Assembly (NCBI RefSeq): GCF_001273925.1 | Contig: NZ_LIGG01000001.1 | Location: forward strand, 2,317,522 to 2,380,043 | Origin: Bacillus sp. FJAT-27251 | GTDB lineage: Bacteria > Bacillota > Bacilli > Bacillales > Cytobacillaceae | Reading direction: 5' to 3' | DNA length: 62,522 nt | The notes under the pieces: generated by a model | What the model was told of the DNA's origin: nothing | The model's input: only the letters and a program-made list of their open reading frames with translations | The model's database searches: none | Shown: positions 28,752-37,771 of the stretch, piece after piece | Numbering within the stretch: position 1 is the first letter of the stretch | Layout of the letters: each line of letters begins with the position of its first letter | Program-made: the position numbers and the translations under genes

Positions 28752-29699
28752 TTGGACCAGCCGATGCGAATGAATAATAACGGCCAAATCAGCATTGTTC
28801 TCAATGCCCAGAAACGGAAAGCAGCACCGAAGGAAGCTCCCGAACCAAAGATGGCGGCCAAACCTAGCCCAGCCCAGCATGCGGCTTTAAAAGAAATCGA
28901 AGATGAGCTCGGCACACTGGTTGGAATGGAAGAAATGAAAAAAATGATAAAAGAAATATATGCCTGGATCTATGTGAACAAAAAAAGGGAGGAAATGGGC
29001 CTGAAGGCCGGCCGGCAAGCCCTTCATATGATGTTCAAGGGAAACCCGGGCACAGGAAAAACGACAGTTGCCAGGCTGATCGGCAAGCTTTTTCAAAAAA
29101 TGAATGTGCTGTCTAAAGGGCATTTGATTGAGGCGGAAAGGGCGGACCTGGTTGGTGAATACATCGGGCATACAGCGCAAAAAACACGGGACCTCGTAAA
29201 GAAGGCGCTGGGAGGAATCCTGTTCATTGACGAAGCCTATTCTCTTGGACGAGGCGGAGAAAAGGACTTCGGGAAAGAGGCGATCGATACGCTCGTCAAG
29301 CATATGGAAGACAAACAGCATGAATTCATCCTCATCCTTGCCGGCTACTCACGGGAAATGGATTATTTTCTAACCCTTAACCCGGGACTGCATTCGCGAT
29401 TTCCGCTAGTCATCGACTTTCCAGACTATAATATTGACCAGCTAATGGAAATAGGCAAAAAAATGCTGATTGAAAGGGAATATACCCTAAGCCATGAAGC
29501 GGAAAGAAGGCTTCGCGAACATTTGGCGTGGGTAAAATCAAGCTTCGGGCCTACCGGTTTTTCGAACGGGCGCTATATCAGGAACATCATTGAAAAGTCC
29601 ATTCGCACACAAGCCATGCGGCTGCTGCTTACCAACCAGTACGACCGACATGAATTGATGACCTTAAGAAGCAATGACCTTATATTAAATGAAGCTTAA
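28752..29699 (+). CDS. spoVK: Stage V sporulation protein K (AAA+ ATPase)
   Basis: A 315-residue CbxX/CfxQ-type AAA+ ATPase. Walker A GNPGTGKTTVARL lies near residue 98, Walker B GGILFIDEAYSL near 157, and sensor and arginine-finger regions follow (LNPGLHSRFPLVIDF). SpoVK is needed for spore maturation. The start is TTG at 28752, with GAGGTG 8 bases upstream; the first ATG would drop four residues and lose the spacing. A sigma-E promoter is expected in the spacer behind hfq; a CATATAGAT-like element near 28600 is only suggestive. Confidence 0.94.
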   Translation: MDQPMRMNNNGQISIVLNAQKRKAAPKEAPEPKMAAKPSPAQHAALKEIEDELGTLVGMEEMKKMIKEIYAWIYVNKKREEMGLKAGRQALHMMFKGNPGTGKTTVARLIGKLFQKMNVLSKGHLIEAERADLVGEYIGHTAQKTRDLVKKALGGILFIDEAYSLGRGGEKDFGKEAIDTLVKHMEDKQHEFILILAGYSREMDYFLTLNPGLHSRFPLVIDFPDYNIDQLMEIGKKMLIEREYTLSHEAERRLREHLAWVKSSFGPTGFSNGRYIRNIIEKSIRTQAMRLLLTNQYDRHELMTLRSNDLILNEA

Positions 29700-29704
29700 A
29701 GAAA

Positions 29705-29731
29705 GGTTCCGCCCTGTGCGGAATCTTTTTT
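29705..29731 (+). terminator. Intrinsic terminator after spoVK
   Basis: GGTTCCGC (29705-29712) pairs with GCGGAATC (29718-29725), followed by six T. Confidence 0.85.
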
Positions 29732-29841
29732 GCAGATAACTGCCCAGCTTCGCGCTATAACCAAAAATACTGAAATTTTAGCTTGGTGATATTTTTTGGT
29801 ATGATGGGTACAGAATACATAAGAAGAAAGGGGGAATTATT

Positions 29842-31104
29842 TTGGAACCTAAAACAGCTTCTGAAAAGGCAATCCTGGTAGGGTGCCAGACAACCCTGGA
29901 GGACGACTTGCGTTTCCAATATAGCATGGAAGAGCTTGCTTCCCTGACAGAGACAGCTCAGGGCACTGTTCTTATTTCCGTCGTCCAAAAAAGGGACCGC
30001 ATCCATCCGTCCACATACATAGGAAAAGGAAAAGTAGAGGAACTGAAAACGCTTGTAGAGGAGTTTGAGGCCGACCTAATTATTTTTAATGACGAGCTGT
30101 CGCCGAGTCAGATCCGGAATCTTTCACGCGAGCTTGAAGTCCGCATCATTGACCGGACCCAGCTGATTCTTGATATCTTTGCCAGAAGGGCGCGTTCCAA
30201 GGAAGGGAAACTTCAGGTAGAGCTCGCCCAGCTCCAGTATTTGCTTCCAAGGCTTATGGGCCAGGGAACGGCTCTTTCAAGGCTCGGAGCCGGTATTGGG
30301 ACGAGAGGGCCGGGGGAAACAAAGCTGGAATCCGACCGCCGGCATATCCGGCGCCGCATTGATGATATCAAAGGCCAGCTGGAGATTATTGTCCAGCATC
30401 GTGACCGGTACCGTGAGCGCCGCAAAAAAAACAAGGCCTTCCAGATTGCGCTGGTAGGTTATACGAATGCCGGAAAATCAACGCTTTTCAATCGGCTGAC
30501 CGAGGCAGATTCCTTTGAAGAAAATCAGCTGTTTGCCACATTGGATCCAATGACAAGGAAAGTGATTCTTCCAAGCGGCTTTTCGGTGCTGCTGACGGAT
30601 ACGGTAGGGTTTATCCAGGACCTCCCAACCACTTTGATTGCCGCATTCCGCTCAACCCTGGAAGAAGTGAAGGAAGCGGATTTGCTTTTGCATGTGGTCG
30701 ACATGTCCAACCAGGATTATTTTTCCCATGAGAAAACCGTCAACAAATTGCTGGAAGAGCTTGAAGTCAATCAGATTCCCCAGATTACGGTCTATAACAA
30801 GCGGGATATTGCGCACCCCGATTTTGTCCCGGTGGCCAAATCCGAGACAGCTTTTATCAGCGCTTATGAGGAAGAAGACCGCTCAAGCCTAAAACAAAAG
30901 ATTGAACAAACCATCATTGAAGGAATGGAGCCTTTCCATGTCCTGATTCCTTCTGGAGAAGGCAAGCTGCTGTCCCAGCTGAAAAATGAGACGATTTTGC
31001 GGGAGCTTTCTTTTTCTGAGGAACAGGAAGGGTATGTCTGCCGGGGATACGCCCTGAAAGACCACCAAATAACAGGACAGCTAACGAAATATACAGTGAG
31101 ATAA
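29842..31104 (+). CDS. hflX: GTPase HflX (YnbA)
   Basis: A 420-residue ribosome-associated GTPase of the HflX family, which splits stalled or hibernating ribosomes. The N-terminal HflX domain ([18 protein letters not shown]) and the glycine-rich loop ([15 protein letters not shown]) are present. G1 is [14 protein letters not shown] near residue 210, G3 [10 protein letters not shown], and G4 NKRD. The start is TTG at 29842 behind AAAGGGGG. Ten bases separate it from ynbB, so the two are likely co-transcribed. Confidence 0.94.
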   Translation: MEPKTASEKAILVGCQTTLEDDLRFQYSMEELASLTETAQGTVLISVVQKRDRIHPSTYIGKGKVEELKTLVEEFEADLIIFNDELSPSQIRNLSRELEVRIIDRTQLILDIFARRARSKEGKLQVELAQLQYLLPRLMGQGTALSRLGAGIGTRGPGETKLESDRRHIRRRIDDIKGQLEIIVQHRDRYRERRKKNKAFQIALVGYTNAGKSTLFNRLTEADSFEENQLFATLDPMTRKVILPSGFSVLLTDTVGFIQDLPTTLIAAFRSTLEEVKEADLLLHVVDMSNQDYFSHEKTVNKLLEELEVNQIPQITVYNKRDIAHPDFVPVAKSETAFISAYEEEDRSSLKQKIEQTIIEGMEPFHVLIPSGEGKLLSQLKNETILRELSFSEEQEGYVCRGYALKDHQITGQLTKYTVR

Positions 31105-31114
31105 GGAGCGCACC

Positions 31115-32386
31115 ATGTTTAAGCATTTAGCATCAGGTGAAACCCTGCAGCCCATTGTGCAGCAGGTTGAAGAAAAAATCGCCGGGATACACCGGAAAAT
31201 AGATGAACGGATTGATGAGAATCAGTTCCGGGTTTTAAAGAGTTTCCAGGAGCACAAAGTCAGCGATTCGCATTTCATGCCCTCAACCGGTTATGGTTAT
31301 GATGATATCGGCCGGGATACATTGGAAAAAATCTATGCCGATGTGTTTGGCGGAGAAGCGGGACTCGTAAGATCCCAAATCATTTCCGGAACTCATGCGA
31401 TATCAATCGCCCTGTTCGGCGTTCTTCGCCCCGGGGACGAGCTTTTATATATTACGGGCAAACCATACGACACACTTGAGGAAATCGTCGGCATCCGCGG
31501 GACGGGCAACGGATCGTTGAAGGAATTTGGCATTTCCTATAACTCCGTGTCCCTTACCGAAAGCGGCGGAATCGATTGGGCCGCTGTCCGGGAGAAAATC
31601 ACGGATAAAACAAGAATGATTGGCATCCAGCGTTCCAAAGGCTATGCGACACGACCGTCTTTCACGGTTGCCGAGATTGGCGAAATGGTTCGGATTGTAA
31701 AAGGAATCAAATCTGATGTGGTTGTATTTGTTGATAACTGCTATGGCGAATTTGTGGAAGACAGGGAACCATGCCATGTGGAAGCAGATTTAATGGCCGG
31801 GTCGCTGATCAAGAATCCTGGCGGAGGGCTCGCAAAGACCGGGGGATACCTCGTGGGCAGGCGGGACCTTGTCGAGGCGTGTTCGTACAGGATGACTTCA
31901 CCCGGCATCGGTGCCGAGGCAGGTGCGTCATTATATACTCTTCAGGAAATGTACCAGGGATTCTTCATGGCGCCACATATTGTCGGCCAGGCATTGAAAG
32001 GGGCGGTTTTTACAGCTGCGCTGCTTGAACAGTTTGGGATGGATTCGTCGCCAAAATGGGATGCGGAGCGTACGGATCTCATTCAGTCGGTTGTGTTCAA
32101 CGACCGTGAAAAGATGGTGGCCTTCTGCCAGGCCATTCAGTTTGCCTCCCCGATCAACTCTCATGTGACACCATATCCAGCCTATATGCCCGGGTATGAA
32201 GATGATGTCATCATGGCAGCCGGCACCTTTATCCAGGGAGCCAGCATCGAGCTGACAGCCGATGGCCCAACCCGGCCGCCTTATGCTGCCTATATTCAGG
32301 GCGGGCTGACCTATTCCCATGTAAAGGCCGCGATATGCACGGCGTTGGACAATTTAATTCAAAAAGGTTTAATCCTTATAAAATAA
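31115..32386 (+). CDS. ynbB: PLP-dependent lyase-like protein YnbB
   Basis: A 423-residue protein of the cystathionine/methionine gamma-lyase-like family once called aluminium resistance protein. The PLP lysine is expected in GSLIKNPGGGLAKTGGY near residue 230, and the aspartate of VVFVDNCYGEFVE binds the cofactor. In B. subtilis ynbB is one of the genes needed for full EF-P 5-aminopentanol modification, together with ymfI at 1.5 kb; the exact reaction is not clear from sequence. It is co-directional with hflX and followed by a terminator. Confidence 0.9.
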   Translation: MFKHLASGETLQPIVQQVEEKIAGIHRKIDERIDENQFRVLKSFQEHKVSDSHFMPSTGYGYDDIGRDTLEKIYADVFGGEAGLVRSQIISGTHAISIALFGVLRPGDELLYITGKPYDTLEEIVGIRGTGNGSLKEFGISYNSVSLTESGGIDWAAVREKITDKTRMIGIQRSKGYATRPSFTVAEIGEMVRIVKGIKSDVVVFVDNCYGEFVEDREPCHVEADLMAGSLIKNPGGGLAKTGGYLVGRRDLVEACSYRMTSPGIGAEAGASLYTLQEMYQGFFMAPHIVGQALKGAVFTAALLEQFGMDSSPKWDAERTDLIQSVVFNDREKMVAFCQAIQFASPINSHVTPYPAYMPGYEDDVIMAAGTFIQGASIELTADGPTRPPYAAYIQGGLTYSHVKAAICTALDNLIQKGLILIK

Positions 32387-32397
32387 GTGAATATACT

Positions 32398-32432
32398 ACA
32401 GGACAATTTCAAGAAGCTTGTCCTGTTTTTTT
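32398..32432 (+). terminator. Intrinsic terminator after ynbB
   Basis: ACAGGACAA (32398-32406) pairs with TTGTCCTGT (32418-32426), followed by T. Confidence 0.88.
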
Positions 32433-32443
32433 GTTATTTTTCG

Positions 32444-32494
32444 TGTAAGATAATCTAACATCGAATTGACATGTTAGCTAACATTACATATAAT
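32444..32494 (+). promoter_or_regulatory. glnRA promoter with two GlnR/TnrA boxes
   Basis: Two 17-bp sites match TGTNA-N7-TNACA fully: 32444-32460 (TGTAAGATAATCTAACA) and 32472-32488 (TGTTAGCTAACATTACA). TTGACA (32466-32471) and TATAAT (32489-32494) are consensus boxes 17 bases apart, and the second GlnR site fills the spacer exactly. This is the autoregulated glnRA promoter, shut off when nitrogen is plentiful. Confidence 0.92.
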
Positions 32495-32527
32495 AAAATT
32501 ATCAACAAGGAAGGGAGGAGAAATCAA

Positions 32528-32932
32528 ATGGGCGGAAGTGAGATTCGCCGAAATATGCCGCTGTTTTCCATCGGGGTTGTCATGAAGCTGACGGACCTGT
32601 CGGCGAGGCAGATCCGATATTATGAAGAGCACGGCTTGATTTCTCCAGCAAGGACTGAAGGCAATAAACGTCTCTTTTCCTTAAACGATATTGACAAGCT
32701 TCTGGAAATTAAAGATCTCATTGATCAGGGCGTCAATCTCGCAGGAATTAAGCAGATTTACAGCGTCAAACAGCAGCAGGCCGCCATGAAGGCGAATGAA
32801 GGCAAACAAGCGAAAAAAGCCCTCAGCGAGCCATCAGATGCTGAATTACGGAGGCTCCTCCGCAAAGAGATCCTTCGCGCCGGCCGTTTCCACCGAAATG
32901 GCGGGCATGGGGACAATTCGAGATTCCATTAA
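32528..32932 (+). CDS. glnR: MerR-family nitrogen repressor GlnR
   Basis: A 134-residue MerR-type repressor. The HTH is [21 protein letters not shown] and the wing follows ([19 protein letters not shown]). The C-terminal tail ([20 protein letters not shown]) is the part that senses feedback-inhibited glutamine synthetase. The ATG at 32528 has GGGAGGAG upstream, and the length matches B. subtilis GlnR. The gene is first in the operon with glnA and has two operators in its own promoter. Confidence 0.96.
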   Translation: MGGSEIRRNMPLFSIGVVMKLTDLSARQIRYYEEHGLISPARTEGNKRLFSLNDIDKLLEIKDLIDQGVNLAGIKQIYSVKQQQAAMKANEGKQAKKALSEPSDAELRRLLRKEILRAGRFHRNGGHGDNSRFH

Positions 32933-32954
32933 TTATCCATAGGGAGATGAAAGC

Positions 32955-34292
32955 ATGGCAAAGTTTACAAAAGAAGACATATTCCGTTTAGCGAAGGAAG
33001 ATAATGTTAAGTTCATTCGTTTACAATTCACCGATATTCTCGGTACGATTAAAAACGTGGAGATCCCGGTAAGCCAGCTTGAAAAGGCATTGGACAACAA
33101 AATGATGTTCGACGGATCTTCCATTGAAGGTTTCGTACGGATTGAAGAATCCGATATGTACCTGATTCCTGATTTGGATACCTGGGTAGTGTTCCCTTGG
33201 ACCGCTGAAAAAGGGAAGGTTGCCCGCTTGATCTGTGATATCCGGAACGCTGACGGAACGCCTTTCGAAGGTGACCCGCGCAGCAACCTGAAGCGAATTT
33301 TAAAAGAAATGGAGGAGCTCGGCTTCACCAATTTCAACCTTGGGCCAGAGCCCGAATTCTTCCTGTTCAAGCTTGATGTGAACGGTGAGCCTACTCTTGA
33401 ATTAAATGACAATGGCGGATATTTCGACCTTGCGCCAACAGACCTTGGTGAAAACTGCCGCCGCGATATCGTGCTTGAGCTGGAAGAAATGGGCTTTGAA
33501 ATTGAAGCATCCCACCATGAAGTGGCTCCAGGACAGCATGAAATCGACTTTAAATATGCAGATGCGCTTACAGCCTGCGACAATATCCAAACCTTTAAGC
33601 TTGTTGTAAAAACCATTGCCCGCAAGCATGGCCTGCATGCGACATTCATGCCAAAACCGCTGTTCGGCGTGAGTGGTTCGGGAATGCACTGCAACATGTC
33701 ATTATTCCGTAACGGCGAGAATGCTTTCTACGATACATCGGATGAAAAGCTTCAGCTAAGTGAAACGGCTTACCAGTTCATTGCTGGGACCCTTAAGCAC
33801 GCAGCAGGCTTTACAGCCGTAGCCAATCCGACCGTGAACTCCTACAAGCGTCTTGTACCTGGTTACGAAGCGCCTTGCTACATTGCCTGGTCAGCAAGAA
33901 ATCGTTCACCGCTGATCCGCATTCCTTCTTCCCGCGGCTTGAGCACGCGTGTGGAGGTGCGAAGCGTAGACCCGGCAGCAAACCCATATTTGGCGATGGC
34001 CGTATTGCTGAAGGCTGGATTGGACGGAATCAAAAACCAGCTGACTCCTCCGGCTCCGGTTGACCGCAATATCTATGTCATGGACAAAGAGGAACGTACT
34101 GAGGAAGGTATTACCGACCTGCCGCCAACATTGGCAGCCGCTCTTGAAGAGCTGAAAAAAGACGAAGTCATTTGCGATGCGCTCGGCGGGCACATCCTGG
34201 AGCATTTCATCGAAGCAAAGGAAATCGAGTGGGATATGTTCCGTACCCAAGTACATCCATGGGAGCGAGAGCAGTACTTGCAGATGTATTAA
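32955..34292 (+). CDS. glnA: Glutamine synthetase type I-alpha
   Basis: A 445-residue GSI-alpha that makes glutamine from glutamate, ammonia and ATP. Visible motifs are [19 protein letters not shown] with the arginine used for feedback inhibition, [11 protein letters not shown], the ATP-site [14 protein letters not shown], and NRSPLIRIP. There is no adenylylation-site tyrosine region of the beta type. When feedback-inhibited it also chaperones GlnR to DNA. ATG 32955 follows GGGAGATG and lies 22 bases after glnR. Confidence 0.98.
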   Translation: MAKFTKEDIFRLAKEDNVKFIRLQFTDILGTIKNVEIPVSQLEKALDNKMMFDGSSIEGFVRIEESDMYLIPDLDTWVVFPWTAEKGKVARLICDIRNADGTPFEGDPRSNLKRILKEMEELGFTNFNLGPEPEFFLFKLDVNGEPTLELNDNGGYFDLAPTDLGENCRRDIVLELEEMGFEIEASHHEVAPGQHEIDFKYADALTACDNIQTFKLVVKTIARKHGLHATFMPKPLFGVSGSGMHCNMSLFRNGENAFYDTSDEKLQLSETAYQFIAGTLKHAAGFTAVANPTVNSYKRLVPGYEAPCYIAWSARNRSPLIRIPSSRGLSTRVEVRSVDPAANPYLAMAVLLKAGLDGIKNQLTPPAPVDRNIYVMDKEERTEEGITDLPPTLAAALEELKKDEVICDALGGHILEHFIEAKEIEWDMFRTQVHPWEREQYLQMY

Positions 34293-34299
34293 TGGAAGT

Positions 34300-34336
34300 G
34301 AACCCTTGATACCATTGGTATCAGGGGTTTTTCTTT
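34300..34336 (+). terminator. Intrinsic terminator after glnA
   Basis: ACCCTTGATACC (34302-34313) pairs with GGTATCAGGGGT (34317-34328), followed by T. Confidence 0.88.
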
Positions 34337-34466
34337 TTTGGGGAAGAATGAACTGTAGGGGAATCGGCTGGACAAAAGAAAATCAAGCACAGGAAGCTGC
34401 TTGACAAAAGTGAAGCAATCTTCTAAAACCAGGGGGTCCGGCATGGGGCATTTTATTTTGATTTCT

Positions 34467-34751
34467 TCAGGAGGTTTTATCATTCCGCAGAAACTCCAGT
34501 CCTCTTAATATCGCATCTCCTCCAAAACCTGCAATGATGGAAACAAACACAACCCTGAGTGTGGACCCGGCACCGGAAGAGACGACCAGCAACAGGGCCG
34601 CGATGGACCCGGTCAGCACTTCTTCCAGAAAACCGAGATAAATGAATTTCTTCGTCCTGCGCGGCATGACGATCTTTCCTTTTTTTCGTACATGGGCCGC
34701 CATTCCGACAAAACCTCCAATGATTACGGCGAAAAGAATGTCAGTCAACAT
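34467..34751 (-). CDS. Small membrane protein, DUF4257-like
   Basis: A 94-residue protein with hydrophobic segments at about residues 3-20 (ILFAVIIGGFVGMAAH), 45-60 (GSIAALLLVVSS) and 65-82 (VVFVSIIAGFGGDAIL), and a basic loop between the first two (VRKKGKIVMPRRTKK). It resembles a family of short Bacillus membrane proteins catalogued as DUF4257. The function is unknown. The ATG at 34751 has a GGAGAG site upstream on the minus strand. It is transcribed opposite to glnA. The reading frame is well formed and not a shadow of another gene. Confidence 0.7.
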   Translation of the reverse strand: MLTDILFAVIIGGFVGMAAHVRKKGKIVMPRRTKKFIYLGFLEEVLTGSIAALLLVVSSGAGSTLRVVFVSIIAGFGGDAILRGLEFLRNDKTS

Positions 34752-34979
34752 TTTATCACTCTCCTAAAGTCGTAATAGGGATGGAGCGACCTTAGGTTAA
34801 TCATGTTGTACTATAATTATATTGCAAATAGAATAATAGTGAAATGTGCTATTATACCGAATTTTCAATAAATTTAAAATAGTTCGAAAATACTATATTA
34901 TACCCTTATTGGGTATTAATCTTCCAATTGTAAGGTGGCTGAAATGTAGTTGTTTCATTTTGTAACATTACTGGAAATG
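34752..34979. other. AT-rich spacer with a dyad upstream of the DUF4257-like gene
   Basis: No gene is seen. A minus-strand promoter is possible, with TATAAT read leftward near 34817-34822 and TTTCAC 17 bases before it. A perfect 7-bp inverted repeat, ATAATAG/CTATTAT (34833-34839 with 34849-34855), overlaps the proposed -35. Confidence 0.4.
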
Positions 34980-34981
34980 GA

Positions 34982-35012
34982 AAGGCAAACGGCCGAGAAG
35001 TCCGTTTGCCTT
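34982..35012 (-). terminator. Hairpin downstream of lexA
   Basis: An 11-bp perfect stem, AAGGCAAACGG (34982-34992) with CCGTTTGCCTT (35002-35012), lies about 50 bases past the lexA stop. The minus-strand tail is only moderately T-rich, so it is a probable terminator or 3'-end stabiliser. Confidence 0.6.
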
Positions 35013-35060
35013 GGTAATGCGACATTGCTGGCGGCTGCAATCCGGCAGACTCGCGATTAT

Positions 35061-35684
35061 TTAATGCATGTGGCGATATACGCCAATGACTTTTCCAAGA
35101 ATCGATACATGGCGAAGAATGATTGGGTCCAGGGTTGGATTTTCCGGCTGGAGACGGATAAAATCCTGCTCCTTGAAAAATCGTTTCACAGTTGCTTCAT
35201 CCTCTTCCGTCATCGCTACAACAATGTCGCCATTATTGGCTGTCTGCTGCTGTTTGACGATCACATAATCGCCGTCAAGGATGCCTGCATCAATCATGCT
35301 GTCTCCCATTACTTCTAGCATGAATACCTGCTCGTCGGAAGGAACAAGCCTGTCCGGAAGCGGGAAGTATTCTTCAACGTTTTCAATGGCGGTGATCGGC
35401 TGTCCGGCCGTAACCTTACCAACCACGGGGACATTGATGACATTGTATTTCGGAATATGCGCATCAGGCTCGATTTCCAGAATTTCAATTGCACGCGGTT
35501 TTGTTGGATCGCGGCGGATTAGCCCTTTGCTTTCGAGCCTGGCCAGATGGCCGTGAACAGTGGAACTGGAAGCCAGGCCAACTGCTTCCCCGATTTCACG
35601 TACGGAAGGCGGATAGCCTTTTTTCTTAACTTCTTCCTTGATAAAGCCCAGGATATCTTGCTGCCTTTTCGATAGTTTTGTCAT
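35061..35684 (-). CDS. lexA: SOS repressor LexA
   Basis: A 207-residue LexA. The N-terminal winged helix ([36 protein letters not shown], read in parts) precedes the self-cleavage site Ala-Gly in GKVTAGQPI near residue 92. The catalytic serine is in MGDSMIDAG and the lysine in ATVKRFF. The start is ATG at 35684 with GAGGTG upstream; a further 22 in-frame codons run into the operator region and are rejected. It represses recA (7.2 kb), yneA and itself through boxes described below. Confidence 0.97.
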   Translation of the reverse strand: MTKLSKRQQDILGFIKEEVKKKGYPPSVREIGEAVGLASSSTVHGHLARLESKGLIRRDPTKPRAIEILEIEPDAHIPKYNVINVPVVGKVTAGQPITAIENVEEYFPLPDRLVPSDEQVFMLEVMGDSMIDAGILDGDYVIVKQQQTANNGDIVVAMTEEDEATVKRFFKEQDFIRLQPENPTLDPIILRHVSILGKVIGVYRHMH

Positions 35685-35717
35685 ATTCACGCACCTCGTC
35701 TGTAATCTCTTAAACTG

Positions 35718-35825
35718 ATTATAACACGTATGTTCGCATGGTACAAACATAAGTTCGAATTTTTATTGACAAGAAACAAATGTTCGCCCTATAATAAAAA
35801 TAACAAAAAAACGAACATATATTCG
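35718..35825. promoter_or_regulatory. Divergent lexA/yneA SOS control region
   Basis: Three LexA boxes (CGAAC-N4-GTTCG) are visible: CAAACATAAGTTCG (35744-35757, one mismatch), GAAACAAATGTTCG (35773-35786, two mismatches) and CGAACATATATTCG (35812-35825, one mismatch). The yneA promoter is TTGACA (35766-35771), 18 bases, TATAAT (35790-35795), with box 2 in its spacer. The lexA promoter on the minus strand is TTGTAC (35746-35741), 17 bases, TATAAT (35723-35718), with box 1 on its -35. Confidence 0.88.
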
Positions 35826-35841
35826 CGAGGTGGACAATACG

Positions 35842-36153
35842 ATGAAAAAAGTATGGGAAAGATATTCTTATGTTTTGGTTTTATTTGCCGTAAGTCTAAT
35901 ATTCTCGGCGGTCATGGCCGGACATCTATCCGATGAGGAAGAATACATAACAGTTACAGTAAAAGAAGGCGAATCCTTGTGGGAGCTTGCAGAAGATTTG
36001 TCAGACGGCCATAATCTCTCCAAACACGAATTTATATCCTGGGTCGAGAAGGAAAATGGAATCATCGGCGGCAGAATCCTTGCGGGAGAAGAACTTATTG
36101 TTCCAATCATAACCGAAAGCTTCGATTCCACTCAGATCGCCCAGGCAGACTGA
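35842..36153 (+). CDS. yneA: SOS cell-division inhibitor YneA
   Basis: A 103-residue membrane-anchored protein: one N-terminal helix (residues 10-28, YVLVLFAVSLIFSAVMAG) and an extracellular LysM domain (VTVKEGESLWELAEDLSD to LAGEELIVPI). YneA delays septation while DNA is repaired. The ATG at 35842 has GAGGTGG upstream; the GTG at 35830 overlaps that site. It starts just 16 bases after a LexA box and begins the yneA-yneB-ynzC operon. Confidence 0.93.
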   Translation: MKKVWERYSYVLVLFAVSLIFSAVMAGHLSDEEEYITVTVKEGESLWELAEDLSDGHNLSKHEFISWVEKENGIIGGRILAGEELIVPIITESFDSTQIAQAD

Positions 36154-36171
36154 TAATATGTTTATAGTTAG

Positions 36172-36828
<657 letters not shown>

Positions 36829-36903
36829 GAGCGCATCTCTTGTAAAAGGGGCTATTTTTTAGTAGGATATTTTCTATCGTATTAAATTAAAAAGGAGCTT
36901 CTT

Positions 36904-37137
36904 ATGCTTTCCAAACAAAAACTTGCGAGAATCAATGAACTGGCCAAAAAGGCAAAGACGTCCAAGCTTACGGCAGAGGAAGCAAAGGAACAAACCGCTT
37001 TAAGGGCTGAATACCTTAAAACTTTCAGATCCTCCATGCTTAATATGCTAAAAGGTGTCACCATCGTTGACCAGCTTGGAAACGATGTTACACCAGAAAA
37101 AATTAAGCAGGAGAGAAATAAAAATAAGCTTCATTGA
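36904..37137 (+). CDS. ynzC: DUF896 protein YnzC
   Basis: A 77-residue helical-hairpin protein of the DUF896 family (ARINELAKKAKTSKLTAEEAKEQ). Function is unknown; it belongs to the SOS-linked yneA-yneB-ynzC operon. AAAAAGGAG stands 8 bases before the ATG. A terminator follows. Confidence 0.93.
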   Translation: MLSKQKLARINELAKKAKTSKLTAEEAKEQTALRAEYLKTFRSSMLNMLKGVTIVDQLGNDVTPEKIKQERNKNKLH

Positions 37138-37149
37138 TCCATACGTTTT

Positions 37150-37188
37150 AAAAGGCTGCAGGCAATTAAATAGCTTGCAGCTTTTTTG
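37150..37188 (+). terminator. Intrinsic terminator after ynzC
   Basis: AAGGCTGCAGGC pairs with GCTTGCAGCTTT, with one G-T pair, then a T-run. Confidence 0.8.
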
Positions 37189-37204
37189 TCGTTGCCAGGA
37201 AATT

Positions 37205-37575
37205 ATAATTTACGCAAAAAGTGAAAGGCAGCCAGGAGAAATTGCGCTAATAGGGTTATTGACTAAAAAAGTGAGAAGGCAGAGGGGAAAATTGCGCTAA
37301 TAGGGTTATTGACTAAAAAAGTGAGAAGGCAGAGGGGAAAATTGCGCCAATAGGGCTTATTGACGAAAAAAAGTAAAAGGCAGCGGGGAGAATTTACGCC
37401 AATAAGGCTTATTAACGCAAAAAGAGGAAGATAGGCAATAGAAATTACGGTAATGGGCTCTATTAACGCAAAAAGCGGATAGATACCCGGCAAAAATTTC
37501 GCCAATAAGGCTTATTAACGTAAACAGTGAGAAGTCAGCCGGCAGGATTTACGCTAATAAGAGGTGTTGACGCAA
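37205..37575 (+). repeat. Tandem repeat array, unit 50-52 bp, about seven copies
   Basis: Units begin at 37241, 37291, 37341, 37392, 37444, 37496 and about 37547, with a partial one before the first. Units 37241-37290 and 37291-37340 are identical over all 50 bases; the others are 60-80% alike by eye. A typical unit carries a (C)AATAAGGCTTATT dyad followed by GACGCAAAAAGTG and a purine-rich stretch. Unlike CRISPR, the whole unit repeats with no unique spacers. An 80-codon minus-strand frame across it merely reads the repeat. The array fills most of the ynzC-tkt spacer; tkt's promoter follows. Confidence 0.85.
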
Positions 37576-37701
37576 AGGCGTGGTGTAATTTTCCTGGTTA
37601 GTTCCCGTCTGCACAGGGAATAGGATTATTCCTTACATAATACAGCCGCATTGTGCCAAAATAAGAAAAAGCTGTTTTTTTTTGCCGTCTTATGCGGCTA
37701 T

Positions 37702-37731
37702 TTGTTGAATTAAAATGCAGGTCACTATAAT
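37702..37731 (+). promoter_or_regulatory. Probable tkt promoter
   Basis: TATAAT at 37726-37731 with TTGTTG (37702-37707) 18 bases upstream, 40 bases before the transketolase start. Confidence 0.5.
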
Positions 37732-37771
37732 ATAAAAAGGGTAGAACGCTCATACAGAAAGGATGTTTTTG

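Noticed and set aside
34950-35318. Plus-strand frame of 122 codons over the lexA 3' end
   Set aside because: It is antisense to lexA, crosses the lexA downstream hairpin and has no family resemblance.
37263-37505. 80-codon minus-strand frame with repeating peptide
   Set aside because: It simply translates the 50-52 bp tandem array, has no ribosome site and no conserved composition.
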